The position numbers and the translations under genes were made by a program. This document shows positions 1 to 11,151 of a stretch of 64,000 bases of DNA, piece after piece. Origin of the DNA: Gracilaria domingensis (Eukaryota > Rhodophyta > Florideophyceae > Gracilariales > Gracilariaceae); assembly GCA_022539475.1 (NCBI GenBank), contig VCMS01000027.1, positions 62,001 to 126,000 of the forward strand, read 5' to 3'. The first letter of the stretch is position 1; each line of letters begins with the position of its first letter. Under the pieces are notes generated by a model. It worked only from the letters and a program-made list of their open reading frames with translations, did not search any database and was not told the DNA's origin.

Positions 1-1
1 T

Positions 2-2395
2 GATGGGCATTTGGTTCAAGCTGTACTCAGCTACCCGTTACCTAAGGGTGAGACGGTCAAGGTAGTTGTTTCATACCAAGTTGTAGACCCTGTCGATGGT
101 CTGCTGTTCAGCAGAGAGAATGAGAGACACTGGGTAGTATCCGATCATAAAACTGAGCGAGCTCGTTACTGGCTTCCAGTTGTTGATCACCCTAGTATTC
201 GTACTACTCTGTCATTCAAGTTGCGCACGCCTGCAGAAGAGAAGAAAACCTGAATGGCCTGGCAAATGGGGAATTGGTGTCCGAAGAAATTGAAGGCCCT
301 GAGAAAGTTTCACAATTGTAAATGAAGCAAATTACGCCGAGTAACCTGATTCGTGTCGCAATTGGGCGGTTCGTCACTGCAAGTAGAATTGAGCAGCATG
401 GCAAGCCCATAAAAGTATTCGGCGTGAAAGGCGGGCGCCATCCATACACCGAAGAAGATCTTGCCTTCACTTTGTGTCTGACTAAAGAAATGATAATGTT
501 CAGTTCGAGCTCCCTTGGCCTAAGTATTACCAATTCTGTGTCGGTGACGTTGGTGAAGCCATGGAGAACAGCTCATTAGTATCATAGGACGAATGGTACA
601 TGTTGGATAAGCGAAGTTCAAGTGAAAGAGCGCACAGAGTTGATAGCACTGTCGTTCATGAACTGGAACATACTTGGTTTGGAGACATGGTTGTTTGCTC
701 AGACCTCTGCAATAGTTTTCTCAAGGAATCATTCGCTACTCTGATTTCGGCAGAGTGGTATCATTATAACAATGGTGAGGAAGAGTTTCAAAACACTCTC
801 ACAAAATATGCTGAAACATATTTCGCTGAAACCTTGGAGTATGTGCGTCCAATTGTATGTAGTAAATAGGAGTCTTCCTGGTCTCTCTTCGACAGACATT
901 TGTACACGAATGGGGCATGGCGTCTTCACATGCTTCGCCACAAGCTAGGTAATGACACTTTCTGGAGTGCTGTTTCGCATTACCTTCACAAGCGAGCATG
1001 GCAGACAGTCGAGGCTGATGATTTTCGAAGAGATCTTGAGGAATTCTCGAACGAACAGCTTTTTTCTTTCTTTGATCAGTGGTTTTATGGCAAAGGACAC
1101 CCGGTACTAGAAGTTTCGTTCGCTTATGACGCATCAAAAGGTGGATGTGCAACTATTACTCTGAAACAAGTTCAAGCAGACGAGAAGAAAGGTATTGGTC
1201 TTTTCGACATTACAATTGATATTGCGATTGAAGTAAGTTCTGGTACATGGGAGACCCACAATCTCACAATGGAAAGTGGTGCGAGTACAGCGCAGCTGGT
1301 TGACAAAGTTCCGGCAAAGCCGCTTCAGTTGGTCGTTGATCCGGAGAAGAAAGTACTTCATAACCTCATAAATGCTGAACGGTGTCGGTGATGACATGCT
1401 CATCCGTTCTCTTTCATACGCGCCAACATTTGCTGGAAGATACCAGTCCGCTAAATTTCTCTTTGAATCAGGGTCGCGCAGAGCCAGAGTTGCACTACGT
1501 GATGCTTTGAAGAAGGATAGTCATTGGGGTATAAGATCTGCAATTGCTGTTTGGCTGGGAAAAGCAGGGAGGAACGAGTCTTTACTGGCACTGATCGATG
1601 CTGCTTTCCACGAATCTGATGCTCGTGCAACTCCGGCAATCTTGTCTGCACTTGGGGAGTTCCGATAATCGGAGTCTGAACAAGCATTGTTAAAATTTAT
1701 TCATGGGGAACATGATATGATGCGCCCTTACGGTGCGATGGGCATGGCATTCAGAGGTCTGGGCAAGATGCGTAAGATTGAGCATCTAGAGCTTATACAG
1801 AAGTTCCTCGAAGAATTCCTCATGGGCGGCAAGAGCTTTGAAATACCACTTGCGGCAGCAAGCGTGCTAGGACATATGTGTGAATGGAAGGCGATAGAAT
1901 TGATCATAAACAATTCCAGTCCTCTCAACCTAAAGCTTTTCAACCGAGTAAGGTGCGGGCTTTTGTATGCTTTGACGCACGGAATGGAATTTGAAAGTGC
2001 TGCATATCGCACTAAGGTGTTTGACTTCGTCGAAAGGTTGTGCAAGAGCGAGGAGCGAATCATGGTGGGCTGGCTGCGGCCAGAGTATTAGTTTCCTTCT
2101 CTGACGTCGGGAATCCTTTGAACGCTTGAACGAGTTGGAGAAGCGAGTTAGTGCTCAATCCAAACCGGTAATACGCAAGTTGAGAGAAAGGGCGAGGAAG
2201 AAGCTGAGTATGCTTACTTCGCATTTCAAAGAAAGCGCGGTGGCTATTGAGAAGATGCAAAAAAATTTAAAGGAGTTCGAGAGAAAAGTGGGAGACCTTC
2301 ATGCCAAGCTGGATGTGCAGTCGGCGACAAAGAAGGGGGACTCGAAGAAGGTGAATCATGACAAGCAGGACGTTGTCGCTGATGGTGGGCAATGA
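2..2395 (+). pseudogene. Decayed M1-family zinc aminopeptidase with HEAT-like C-terminus
   Basis: Fragments in three frames read, in order, as an M1 aminopeptidase. An N-terminal domain piece has ARYWLPVVDHPSIRTT (about 2-250). A linker to the catalytic domain follows (about 250-580). The catalytic core (600-869) has HELEH, 18 residues and then Glu in FLKESFAT, which is the complete HExxH-x18-E zinc site. The part from 900 has GAWRLHMLRHKLG and FFDQWFYGKGHPVLEVSF. From 1372 come helical repeats (GDDMLIRSL, HWGIRSAIAVWLGKAG, PYGAMGMAF), and a charged coiled coil ends at 2395. In the family these enzymes cleave N-terminal residues from peptides. The gene enters from outside the window. It has at least six lesions: frame changes near 245, 580-600, 1375-1390 and 2090-2125, and in-frame stops at 319, 867 and 1666. 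I read it as a pseudogene. A multi-intron gene is less likely because the stops at 867 and 1666 sit inside continuous homology. Confidence 0.85.
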
Positions 2396-2715
2396 CATTG
2401 TAATCAAGAGAACGATGGTTGGGGAGATTTGAGAGTATACTGTAGTACAGAAAGAAAAGGATGACGAGCATCTGGATAAGAGGTTGGGCACGACAAAAGC
2501 GTGTGTCACGCTGATTTATTGGAGGTTGTGAACGCGTGGGTTTGAATGGGTTTGAATGTACACCGTACCCTCGTCCGCGAACAAGAGTGCATGGCGAAGC
2601 ATCGGGGTTTCGGTGCTGTTAAGAAAGCGTTATGAAGGCTACTTGGGAGCATTCTGATGCAGAAGTGCGCAAAAAGCAAGTACAAGTACAGATACAAGAA
2701 CGCAAACAGAGGGCG
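2396..2715. other. Intergenic, no gene seen
   Basis: This short spacer lies between the end of the aminopeptidase remnant and the ARF fragment on the opposite strand. Open frames here are short and have no recognisable motif. I see no hairpin, TATA element or repeat worth naming. Confidence 0.5.
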
Positions 2716-2925
2716 TCACGAGTAACCGTAAAGCTTGAGTTGTTCTACTATCCACTTAAAGCCATCTGGCAGATTTGTGCTATCGGTAGCGACAGTGGGG
2801 AGAACCTTGTAGTTACACACGGGGAGATCATGAAGCTCTAAATCGTTAGACTCTTGGTCGATCGTTACGGCTTCGGGAAGGTTTTTCTTGTTGGAGAATA
2901 CCAGCAATGGAATGTCGGGCACAAT
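2716..2925 (-). pseudogene. ARF/ARL-type small GTPase, C-terminal fragment
   Basis: The last 66 codons of a minus-strand frame match the C-terminal third of an ARF/ARL GTPase. DIPLLVFSNKKNLPEA corresponds to the G4 box, followed by LELHDL, KVLPTVATDS (G5 region) and LPDGFKWIVEQLK before the stop. ARF proteins recruit coats and effectors to membranes through a GTP switch. Two things argue for decay: the G4 box reads NKKN instead of NKxD, so guanine specificity would be impaired, and the G5 box lacks the usual SA. Upstream on this strand the frame runs into GC-rich, Arg/Ala-rich sequence with no G1-G3 boxes, so the first two thirds are missing. It could be the last exon of an intron-containing gene, but no acceptor site with upstream coding sequence was found. 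Confidence 0.6.
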
Positions 2926-3620
2926 GAGGCTTTTCTTCTTCTTCTCGGGGCTGCGATGGCCGTTGCGGCCGTGGGCCGTACCAGCCAGTGCCGATAGAGG
3001 GGCGTCACGAGATGAACATGATGTAATGGGCGCGCGTGCCGGTATTTTAAATTTATCAAAACCTCTTCGGATTTGATACAGCGAGCGCGAAGTTACAAAT
3101 TCGCGCGCTCGCGAGAGCATTTTGAAATTCCCACTCAGACACAGTGTGCGCGCTCTGCGCACCGCACATGCGCCGTGCGCAGTGGGCAGTGCGCTGTGTG
3201 CTTCGCCGCGCACCCGATCTCTCCCATACGTGGTGCGACAGTTTGCTTCACACTGTGAAGCGAACTGTCGCACCATTTGAAGTTCACACCAAGCGCTGCC
3301 GAGCGGCTGCCCGTGCACGTATTTCAGTGACGCCTCGAGCTGCGCACGTATGCCGCGCTGCCGCACGGGCGCGCCGCCGTGCGCACCACGGGGCGGGTGG
3401 CCGTCGCGCTGGCACTGCGCGTATGCGGCGCCGTGCAGCTGTTCGCGCTCAACAGTTTGACGGGCGCGCGCGGCGGCGGCAACGGCGGCGTGCGGCGCGG
3501 CCACGACTTGCGCGCATAGCTCACGGCTGTGCGCGCAATGGCGCGGCGCGGCGCGCTGCACATCTTCTCGAGACTCGTCGAACGCGCGCGCGCTCCGCGT
3601 CATGGATACGCCCCTTGGGC
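2926..3620. other. GC-rich CpG-dense block without a gene
   Basis: The sequence is strongly GC-rich, with long runs of CGCGC words. All six frames therefore stay open and yield Arg/Ala/Pro/His-rich translations without motifs. The long frames here are composition artefacts. Similar GC-rich blocks flank the gene cluster at 38.1-38.7 and 42.5-43.4 kb, so this may be a promoter-type or untranslated feature of the genome. Confidence 0.5.
3232..3274. repeat. 43-bp palindrome (21-bp arms, 1-base centre)
   Basis: Arms 3232-3252 and 3254-3274 are reverse complements with a single mismatch around one central base. The left arm begins GGTGCGACAGTTTGCTTCAC. It could form a long hairpin or cruciform. 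A palindrome of the same design with a different sequence lies at 33232-33278. Confidence 0.8.
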
Positions 3621-4889
3621 ATCCTCTCTGCCGTCCCCTCCGCGGTTGTCACCTCCAATACCACCCGCCAACAACCACTGGCCGTCCACGGACGTTCGTT
3701 CGCTTAAGCTGCTTCGGAAGCTTTTGGTGTTACAGCTGCTGTCTGTATCCCGGGATTTCGCCGCATACGAGCCAGCAGCCCACTGCTGACATGAACCATC
3801 ACGCTGCCCCTGCGGTTGGCCGAGAGCAGAGCCTGCTTTCCAGGCTCCGCCCAGCACACCTGAGCGCCAACGCGTTGTGCGTTTTGCTCACGGCGGCTGT
3901 TATCATCAACTGCCAGGCTCCAACCGCAAACCAACCACTTTACAAGGGCCTGCCACGCTTTAGCGTCTTGCGCGCGCACATATGCTGCCTGTTTTTAGGT
4001 TCATGCAGTTCCACAAGATTGTCAACATCAGCTGACACTTGTTGGTGGTGGCCACTCTGCGCCCGTTATTCCGTTTCCATTTCTGTGCGCTTTTCATCAA
4101 GAAGCGCGCTACTTGGAACTGGTCTGATCGTCATTACGCCTGCAATGCGCTCCCAATCTGATCTGCTCCTACTGGCTAGTGGCATGTATGACATTTTCTA
4201 CCTCTGACGTCACACATGCATCTGGAACTTCTATCCGATCACCCTATCGTATGCTGCTAGACGACATTCCACTCCTTTCGCACCAAACTACCGCCACTCT
4301 GCAGTCCATGCAATTCCTGCTACAGCATGGCCCGCCGCACTTTTACTATGACAATCGCATGAGGTGAGGGCTGCAGTTTAACCACTCTAACTCGCCGGTT
4401 ACTTTCTGCAGTTCGATCCCTCCCTTCACGCGCCCGAACAGCGTCATCACCCACGTCCGGCTGCGCTGCAACCATAATTGGTACGAATACCGCTTGGGAC
4501 TGCAGCTTGTATCCTCCGTAATCGTATACCCGGAAGGGCTGCTCCGTTCACACTTTTGGATTTCATTTCCGCCTTCTGCGAGAACTCTTCTCGTTTGTCG
4601 CATGCCATATCCAAACCCGTGGCGTTCGCCGTGCTAGATGACATGTTGGTCTTGTAATTGCTGTGCCACCTCTTTTGTTCAATTCCGTATAATTTTTGCT
4701 GTCCGTGCCCATCACACAGTCATGCACGCCAATTGTGTTCGAGGTCACCATGCTGGTTTGCACTAATCTCAAAGACAACGGTATTTGTTTCACACCAAGC
4801 TGCTGACCCTTGAAGAGTGACTTTGCACCTATTGCTGTTCACAAAGGTTCAAACAGACAAGTTTGTGCGGCATCAAAGAGAAAGGTTAT
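3621..4889. other. Unrecognised stretch, possibly decayed gene
   Basis: No frame runs far with a recognisable domain. The plus strand holds Pro/Ser-rich and hydrophobic stretches (for example ALCVLLTAAVIINC near 3870-3910, and a run with FHFCALFIKKRATWNWSDRHY near 4060-4130). These change frame repeatedly, as a decayed gene would. I could not match them to a family. No promoter element or repeat was noticed. Confidence 0.35.
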
Positions 4890-5986
4890 TTACTTTAGCT
4901 TTACAAGATTATTTCCCTGTTTAACTTGAAACGCATTTGCATTGTCAGGGACTGTTTCAGTTCGAAGGAGCAAATGCGTGTATGTCTTACTGAGCTGATG
5001 CTCTTCATGAATCTCGTAGATATAATTGACGCTACTGGTGTTCTTCTCAACAACAGAATCCTTGGCAGACGAAGTGTTTTCTTCAGTTTCAAGCAGTCCT
5101 CGCTCTCTTGTGCTCTTGTCAGTTTCCTCGTCAGCTGTAAATGATGACAGCATAACCCTGGGTTCACGGGATATATTGTCACGGCTGCATGAAGATGTCA
5201 TGGTTTTTTGCGAAGAAACACCGCTTGAATCTGTCGTGCAATAATCCTCCGGGTCAAAATCGGGTCCAGAATTTAAAGAAGAATTTGAAAGAGAATATTT
5301 GCGAGCATGATACCGGTCTCGTCTTCTTCGTAACTTTTCTTCGCGCACGGTTGCAGGTTCTGCTGCAGAAGCAGCTGCGTACAATTTCCGACGCCTCTGA
5401 TTTTCCCTCTCTCTGTTTCCTTTTTTTGTTCTCCATATTTTCTTCGGTAACGATCCACTACATGGCTGCTTTCTGATATCAGCTAAATTTCCTGCAGCGG
5501 TGGACAGCAAATGTATAACTTGTGCCTGCGATTGGGCGGGCTCCGACGCGCGAGAAGTTTTGAACATAATTATATTTGTGTTTCCTGGGATACATATCTT
5601 CTCCACGGGCAAACGATGTTCATCGGAAATCTGCAGCTCCATGTACTTTTCACTCACACTTTGGTTCGTGTCAGAAAAGATTTCGAATCTAGATCGTCCA
5701 AACCTCTGCTTCGATGCGACGCAGGAGTGCAGGACATCTGCAGTCGGAATGGTCTCATTCGAGATTTCGTTCGTGACGCGCTGCGTGGCACTATCCAATC
5801 CCAGGCTAACACTACACGCATATCTACGTGTACCGCATGGAATTACACGCCGTATCTTCGTTTCCAGATGTGTGCCTGTACAAAGTTGGGGCTTGGTGAT
5901 GGTTCCGATGTCTCGCAGTCATCAGCATTTCCCGGTCTAGCTGCACAGCTTTCCCCATTCTCTTTGAAATTCATTGCCATTGTCAT
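4890..5986 (-). CDS. Basic hypothetical protein
   Basis: A minus-strand frame of about 300 codons ends at 4890. Its first in-frame ATG is at 5642 (250 residues), but open sequence of similar composition continues upstream. A better-looking start, an ATG at 5986 beginning MTMAMNFKENGESCAAR, lies in another frame about 150 bases further up. That suggests either one frameshift or a short 5' intron; I cannot decide which. The middle is strongly basic (KKIWRTKKGNRERENQRRRK, then LRRRRDRYHARK), which fits a nuclear or nucleic-acid-binding protein. The C-terminal half is Ser/Thr/Glu-rich. It follows the transposase at 6164-9241 on the same strand. In CACTA/EnSpm elements a second, DNA-binding gene often follows the transposase, so it may belong to the transposon. 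No family was recognised. Confidence 0.5.
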
Positions 5987-6163
5987 CTAGAGGGACGGTC
6001 GCTCTTCCTAACTCTCTAAAACGCTTTGATGCAAGCATCCAGAACATGAGGTGATATCTCAAGCATTGCTACTTGCTACGATGTGTAATTGGAAACGATA
6101 TGGAAGGGGAATTAAAGAATAGTCGCACAATGCATGGAAACCATGTTTTCGATTTGGTATCAC

Positions 6164-9100
6164 CTAGACGCGAGATCTAATGCCTTGCAGGGATTCCACA
6201 ACCCCTGCAGAGCTGTTGGCCGCTATTTGATTTCTATCGACATAGTAGCGACTCCCGGAAATATCTAAGATTCCGATTTGTCTGTCGATGCAGTCCACGA
6301 TCTCGAGGGTATTGACAACTCTTTGCCGTCCCTCCGTGCACAAAAGCCCATAGGAAATATCTTCAACTAATCCGTACTCCCAAGAGACATCGACGAATAC
6401 AGGCTTGAGTTTTAGTGTCTGCCCATTGACTTCTACGACCAACTCAATTATTTTGTTTATGGACCCGTAGTAAACATCTCTACGAGTGTCTGCAGAGGCT
6501 TGATGAACGCAAGAAGAATGCTGTGAGCCTTCCAGCACAAATTGTGCAGCGATATGATGTTTCTGTCGAGCGTTGATTCTCCTCCTACATCTCTGTGAGA
6601 AAGATTCTCTGCTCTCTATGACTAAGTTGCTGCCGGGCTTGGGTATCGTCGCCGTCTGAAATCTCCTCGCGGATTTGATTGAGACCGATGATGCCTTCTG
6701 ATGGAAGTTTGCTGCGAGGAACCTATTCAAAGCTCCGATTACCTTCCCCGGAACATGCTCGTAAACATGCTGCAGCCCATGACATGTCACACCGATTTCC
6801 ACATCCTGTATTTTATGAACGTCATTGACGCTCTGGGATGGGCTTCTATGCCATGAAATGCTGGGTTCCGGGATAGGGATGGTTCCATTATTTGCAATTT
6901 TGAGGGCCAGCAGACGAAAGTTTTTGTGAAACAGGTGGGAGGTTAATTGAGACCTATTATGTATCCGTTGGCCTACTTCTCCTAAGAGTCTCTCGATGAC
7001 AAATTGTGAAGACACCGGAAGTGGTCCACACTCACGAAGCAGTTCTGGAAGATGCAGAATCGCGTGTGTTGTAGGAGTGAAGCAGAATGAATGTGATTCG
7101 GATAAGTAGAACAGATCACAGAACATCGCATACAGCTCTTCAACCAACGATCGCAGGTGCTTCACCCTTTCGGTGCCACAATTGTAAGAGAAGCAAACTG
7201 AAACAAGCTCCGATGTTTTGCAGCAAAGCATTATTATCTTCTTCGGCACCTTGTATCGATGTAGGAATGGAACGATGTACATCTCTGCATGTCGTTTATA
7301 ATCTTCGGCCTTAAATTTCGACAGATGTTCTAATGAGAGTGGCGATCGTCCCCATTAACTTGGTATTCTTCCAGAACACTCGCTTAGAGACTTGTTAATA
7401 GTTCTCAGTACCTCCTCTTGAATGCAGTATTTCGGTTTCACTGGTGTCACTCTGTGTTTAGGATGCGAACCCGAGGTCAGACGGAATACATGCTTCACCC
7501 AACCTAGCAGAATCAGATGCATTGCATCATACGGGAAAGAAAACACATAGTCCAGGGACAATCGGGATAAGATGGATCTTCTTTTGATACCGGAAGCGAT
7601 CACAATACTTTTCCTCTCTTCTGCCGACAGCCGTTTGCTCGACAACTTCCGCCATATCGAAAGCACTCCAGTACTTGTTCGCGGCTCAGGACACTCTATG
7701 TTGATGAGAGCCCCGGGATGCTTGAACTCCCCTTCTCTGAAGGATTGCTTAAGATTATCGCTATCTAGTTCTGGCACTGCACAAAGGGTTTTGCACATCT
7801 TCATGTTTTGCTTTGCCTTCAGGCAAAACCTACAGAACAGCCTTCCGTTGTGGCCAACATATCCGAAGACCTTCGTGGCTGCAATCCAGTCGGCCGTAAA
7901 GAATAGTACGAACGCGCTGACCGTACGAACTTTTCCATCGAAGCATGCCATTTGCACGCCGCTCTCGAGAAGTCTCAAATCCGTGACAATGTCTTGCAGA
8001 AAGGTGTCAAAGTAATTGGATTCGTGAGACCCAGGAATAACAGCGAGTATGATGGCGTTCGAGGCTTTACTCCTCTTATCTGCACTTAGACTTAAGATAG
8101 TGGACACAACTGGCCATGTCGTAATTGGAGTCCCATTTTAACTTCTTCCGCACTCGAACCCATCTGTGAAAAGGGTGAGAACGACGAAGATTTCCTTTTC
8201 CTCATTCCAGTCCTTCATTCGGTCAGCGTGTAATCTCTGGAACGTATCTCCGTGATAGTAATCATGTTGCCCATCCGCCGCATTATCATTCGACAAACTA
8301 TGACAAGCAAGCCTGCCACCATTCATGAGATTCACAAACGATTCTTGAGCGTTGCACAAACCTCTCAAGGCTGATGACATCTTCAAGAACCAAAAACACT
8401 TTGAACTTCTCTTCAGAGAAACATGGCAAACTGGGCAACTATCTATTCTTGTTGGACATCCGGCCTGTGCCACATGACCCATTGGACACATTGCAACCCT
8501 CGACTTTTCAAGCAGAGACTGTTCAACCGCATGGGAGTTCAAGATCTTGAGAGAAAATGCCGATCTTATAGGTCCGAGAGACAACAACTTCTGTATGGCT
8601 CTTTGGGAAACGTTCGAAACTTCTGCACTATAGAGAAACGCAGCAAGTCGTTCGAATTCTATTTACTTAGGACTCTTCTCGCTCTCAACGGATAACGTGT
8701 CCAAATTATTCTCCCCTACTTGTGCTAAAGAAGAATGCAGCAATGAATCATCGGCAGAAAATTCGGACCATTGAGAAAGGGAAGACGACGAAGAGCGCGG
8801 TGTATCTGACATTGATTCATGGTCAAGTGCTTCATGCGATTCATCAACGTAGTCATGAACTTCCTCTACTTTTTTTTCTGAATCCAGTGATTGTGGTGGA
8901 AATATGTTTTCCTCATTTTCATCATATGAAGATTCGTTTCTGAGCCCAGTGTCAACATAATTGGGTTCCTGTTGAGCGTTACCAGTATCAGCAGCAATAT
9001 TCGCAAGTTCTCCTTCATTATCTTGGTCGAAGGGATTTCTGGTTTCCTTCTCCCACCTACAGCGCCGCTTAATGGGTCTTTCTTGCAGCTCTATATCATC

Positions 9101-9241
9101 GCCTGCAGGAAGAAGAGCGCTATTATATTCTTGATTTGAAGAAACTGATGGCTCAGACAGACTGAAGTGTGGGAGCGTATGTTTGGAGGTTTCCCATCGA
9201 TACCTTTTTCGGCGTTCCTCTTCAATCGATTCTTTCCCCAT
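6164..9241 (-). mobile_element. Tnp2/CMC-EnSpm-like DNA transposon, transposase
   Basis: From an ATG at 9241 a single frame runs to a stop at 6164 (about 1025 codons) with no frameshift, interrupted only by three in-frame TAA codons (8663-8665, 8138-8140, 7355-7357). In order it shows: an acidic, Ser-rich N-terminus; a Cys/His cluster (CPMGHV, GCPTRIDSCPVCH); a DYYHGD..FTDGFECG block; the core with DWIAATKVFGYVGHNGRLFC, a CRFC pair and DAMHLILLGWVKHVFRL; then HLPELLRECGPLPVSSQF followed by ERLLGEVGQRIHNRSQL. These are hallmarks of Tnp2/EnSpm transposases, which cut and paste the element through an RNase H-fold nuclease. Terminal CACTA-type repeats were not found. The absence of frameshifts suggests recent inactivation, or stops that are recoded. 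Confidence 0.8.
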
Positions 9242-9774
9242 TACCGCCCAGGGGCTGAAGTCACTTCACTTCTGAGACGGTCTCACGGTGAGAGTAGATT
9301 TGACGATGTTGGGCGGTGACAGAAAATCATTGCATGTGTTGTTTGGACGTTATCAAGCTTCACAAAAACGTGAAGTTTTGAAACCCTTAGGCAATTCATT
9401 CACATTTCGGTTCGCTACACGTTCGCCTTCAGTCTCTACCTGCTCTTAAGCGCTTCTCAGGGAATCAATCCGATGGTTCCGCTTCACCTCCCATTCACAG
9501 AGGCCAGCTTCATTTTCTGGGTTCTGTCGTATCTTCTACGTGACATCACCAGTTCCCTTCCCTGGGCTGCAGCCGCAACACGGTGCCTACCTTCGCCCAC
9601 CCGCAGGTAGAAACGAACGAGGGAGTACGAAGAAAGTGAGCTTTCATCCATATCAGGTTCGTTTCAGCAGTGAACGCGTTTTCGATCGTCCGCAACTTTA
9701 TTCAATATCAGACTGATATCAGAGTGTAACGTTTTCTTCTCTCTTCTGCAAGCTGCATACGACTATAGTCCAGT
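9242..9774. promoter_or_regulatory. Intergenic between divergent ORFs
   Basis: This 533-base gap separates two divergent reading frames (transposase leftward, 458-residue protein rightward), so both promoters may lie here. There is no clear TATA box. A 15-base palindrome, ATATCAGACTGATAT, lies at 9705-9719, about 55 bases before the right-hand ATG. A small stem (CTTCAC/GTGAAG) lies near 9357-9375. The region could also hold the transposon end. Confidence 0.35.
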
Positions 9775-11151
9775 ATGGGGTCTCGAACTATGCATAACGT
9801 AACCGCCGACAGCGCAATCATGAGAGAGACTACACCACTGGTGAGTCACAGAAGCACCTCTGCACAGATGAACCGCCGAAATACACCTGATGCAGACATG
9901 GTGGTTGAGAATTCGGAAGTGCCGTCTGGCAATAAATTTCCAATTGCTCGGCATAGCGCTCTCCAAGGCATCCCGAGCCAAGCTCATGAACGTCTTCCTC
10001 CTAATTCTGTCTTGACTCCCAGCGCTGCATCGAAGCGTAAGATGAAGGACAAGGACCGCCCTGGAGTTCCAACTGGGTCTTTGCTTTCGGCCAGAGTCGT
10101 GTTCAACCGTTTGTATCAGAAGCAAATGAATCAATCTAATCCGGATGGAGACAACTTTCCGATATATCCGGAGATGTCTGACGCAGTGAAGGATGCTATG
10201 CGACAGTTTCTCTACCAGCGATTGGGCTTGAAACGAGGAGAGCGCACCTTTCGTTATATTCGAGTGGGGTTTGCATCTCAGCTTTCTCAGCTGAAGCGAA
10301 GGCTGTTGGAAACCTTTCCTGTTCTATCCGCTGCTCAGAACAGTTGGATAGTTACCGAATTCCTTAAGGAGATCATGCAGCGTGACAAGAAGGTAGCAAA
10401 GGAAGCTAAGAAGCGAAGTATGAAGTCACCCACTGTCCCTGTATCTATTCTATTGCCTCCGTCTGCGGCGGGTGCTCTTACAGATGAGAATAGTGACGGA
10501 CGACGAAGAAATTCGGAGAAAGAAGCAGAAGACGCTACCGAGCCTCCTTCTCATTATGACGGAGAAGTGCCCAAACCTGGGCAGTGCTTTCCAACCGGAT
10601 GCCATTCGGAACTCGGACAAGATGACTCACAGATGCAGCGTCAGAACTTGAATGCAGATAAAGATAACGTGGTGCGTAGAGAAGCGAGTGGTACTTATCG
10701 CAAAGCTCTGCGAGATCGTCGAGATATCACTTCAGGACGTCTTTCAGATCCGAAAGACGTAGTAGCGGGGGCTGGCGCATGCCAGAGGTACGACGACGAC
10801 GAGAGTTGCATTGGAAGGGGAGCCGGGGTTGAGTGTTCTCATCGTGAAAAGAGAGGCACTATTAGCCGTAAGGAGCCGAAAAAGCGTTTCTTGGAGACAT
10901 TGAATCAGGATTCCGAAATTGAAGACGATAATGTCCGGCAGCTACTTACTGGAAAGATACGCGCTCGTGTCCGTAATAGCAATCCATTGGGACGCAAGAA
11001 GCGCAAGAAGAATATGAATGTGACACAGCCCGATGAAGATAAAGATGAAATTGAGCCGGGTACCGCACCAGCGACGAGGCGCCGCACTGCAGGATTCGTG
11101 CAGCCCCGTAATCGCTCGAAGCGGTCGAATATGCGCAAAAGCTCTCACTAG
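9775..11151 (+). CDS. Basic, probably nuclear hypothetical protein (458 aa)
   Basis: The frame is uninterrupted, from the first ATG at 9775 to a stop at 11151. Residues about 100-215 look like a folded helical domain (LLSARVVFNRLYQKQM, VKDAMRQFLYQRLGLKRGER, FASQLSQLKRRLLETFP, SWIVTEFLKEIMQ). The rest is hydrophilic and probably disordered. The C-terminus is very basic, with a monopartite nuclear-signal-like GRKKRKK at 406-412 and further Arg/Lys clusters to the end (RRRT, RNRSKRSNMRK). This suggests a nucleic-acid-associated nuclear protein, but I recognise no family and assign no function. It sits between a DNA transposon and a fossil retroelement. It may be a host gene or an accessory gene of either. 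Its intact frame beside decayed neighbours favours a working gene. Confidence 0.65.
   Translation: MGSRTMHNVTADSAIMRETTPLVSHRSTSAQMNRRNTPDADMVVENSEVPSGNKFPIARHSALQGIPSQAHERLPPNSVLTPSAASKRKMKDKDRPGVPTGSLLSARVVFNRLYQKQMNQSNPDGDNFPIYPEMSDAVKDAMRQFLYQRLGLKRGERTFRYIRVGFASQLSQLKRRLLETFPVLSAAQNSWIVTEFLKEIMQRDKKVAKEAKKRSMKSPTVPVSILLPPSAAGALTDENSDGRRRNSEKEAEDATEPPSHYDGEVPKPGQCFPTGCHSELGQDDSQMQRQNLNADKDNVVRREASGTYRKALRDRRDITSGRLSDPKDVVAGAGACQRYDDDESCIGRGAGVECSHREKRGTISRKEPKKRFLETLNQDSEIEDDNVRQLLTGKIRARVRNSNPLGRKKRKKNMNVTQPDEDKDEIEPGTAPATRRRTAGFVQPRNRSKRSNMRKSSH

Noticed and set aside
3144-3707. Long plus-strand frame, Arg/Ala-rich
   Set aside because: It lies in CpG-dense DNA where every frame stays open. 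The translation is low complexity and has no motif.
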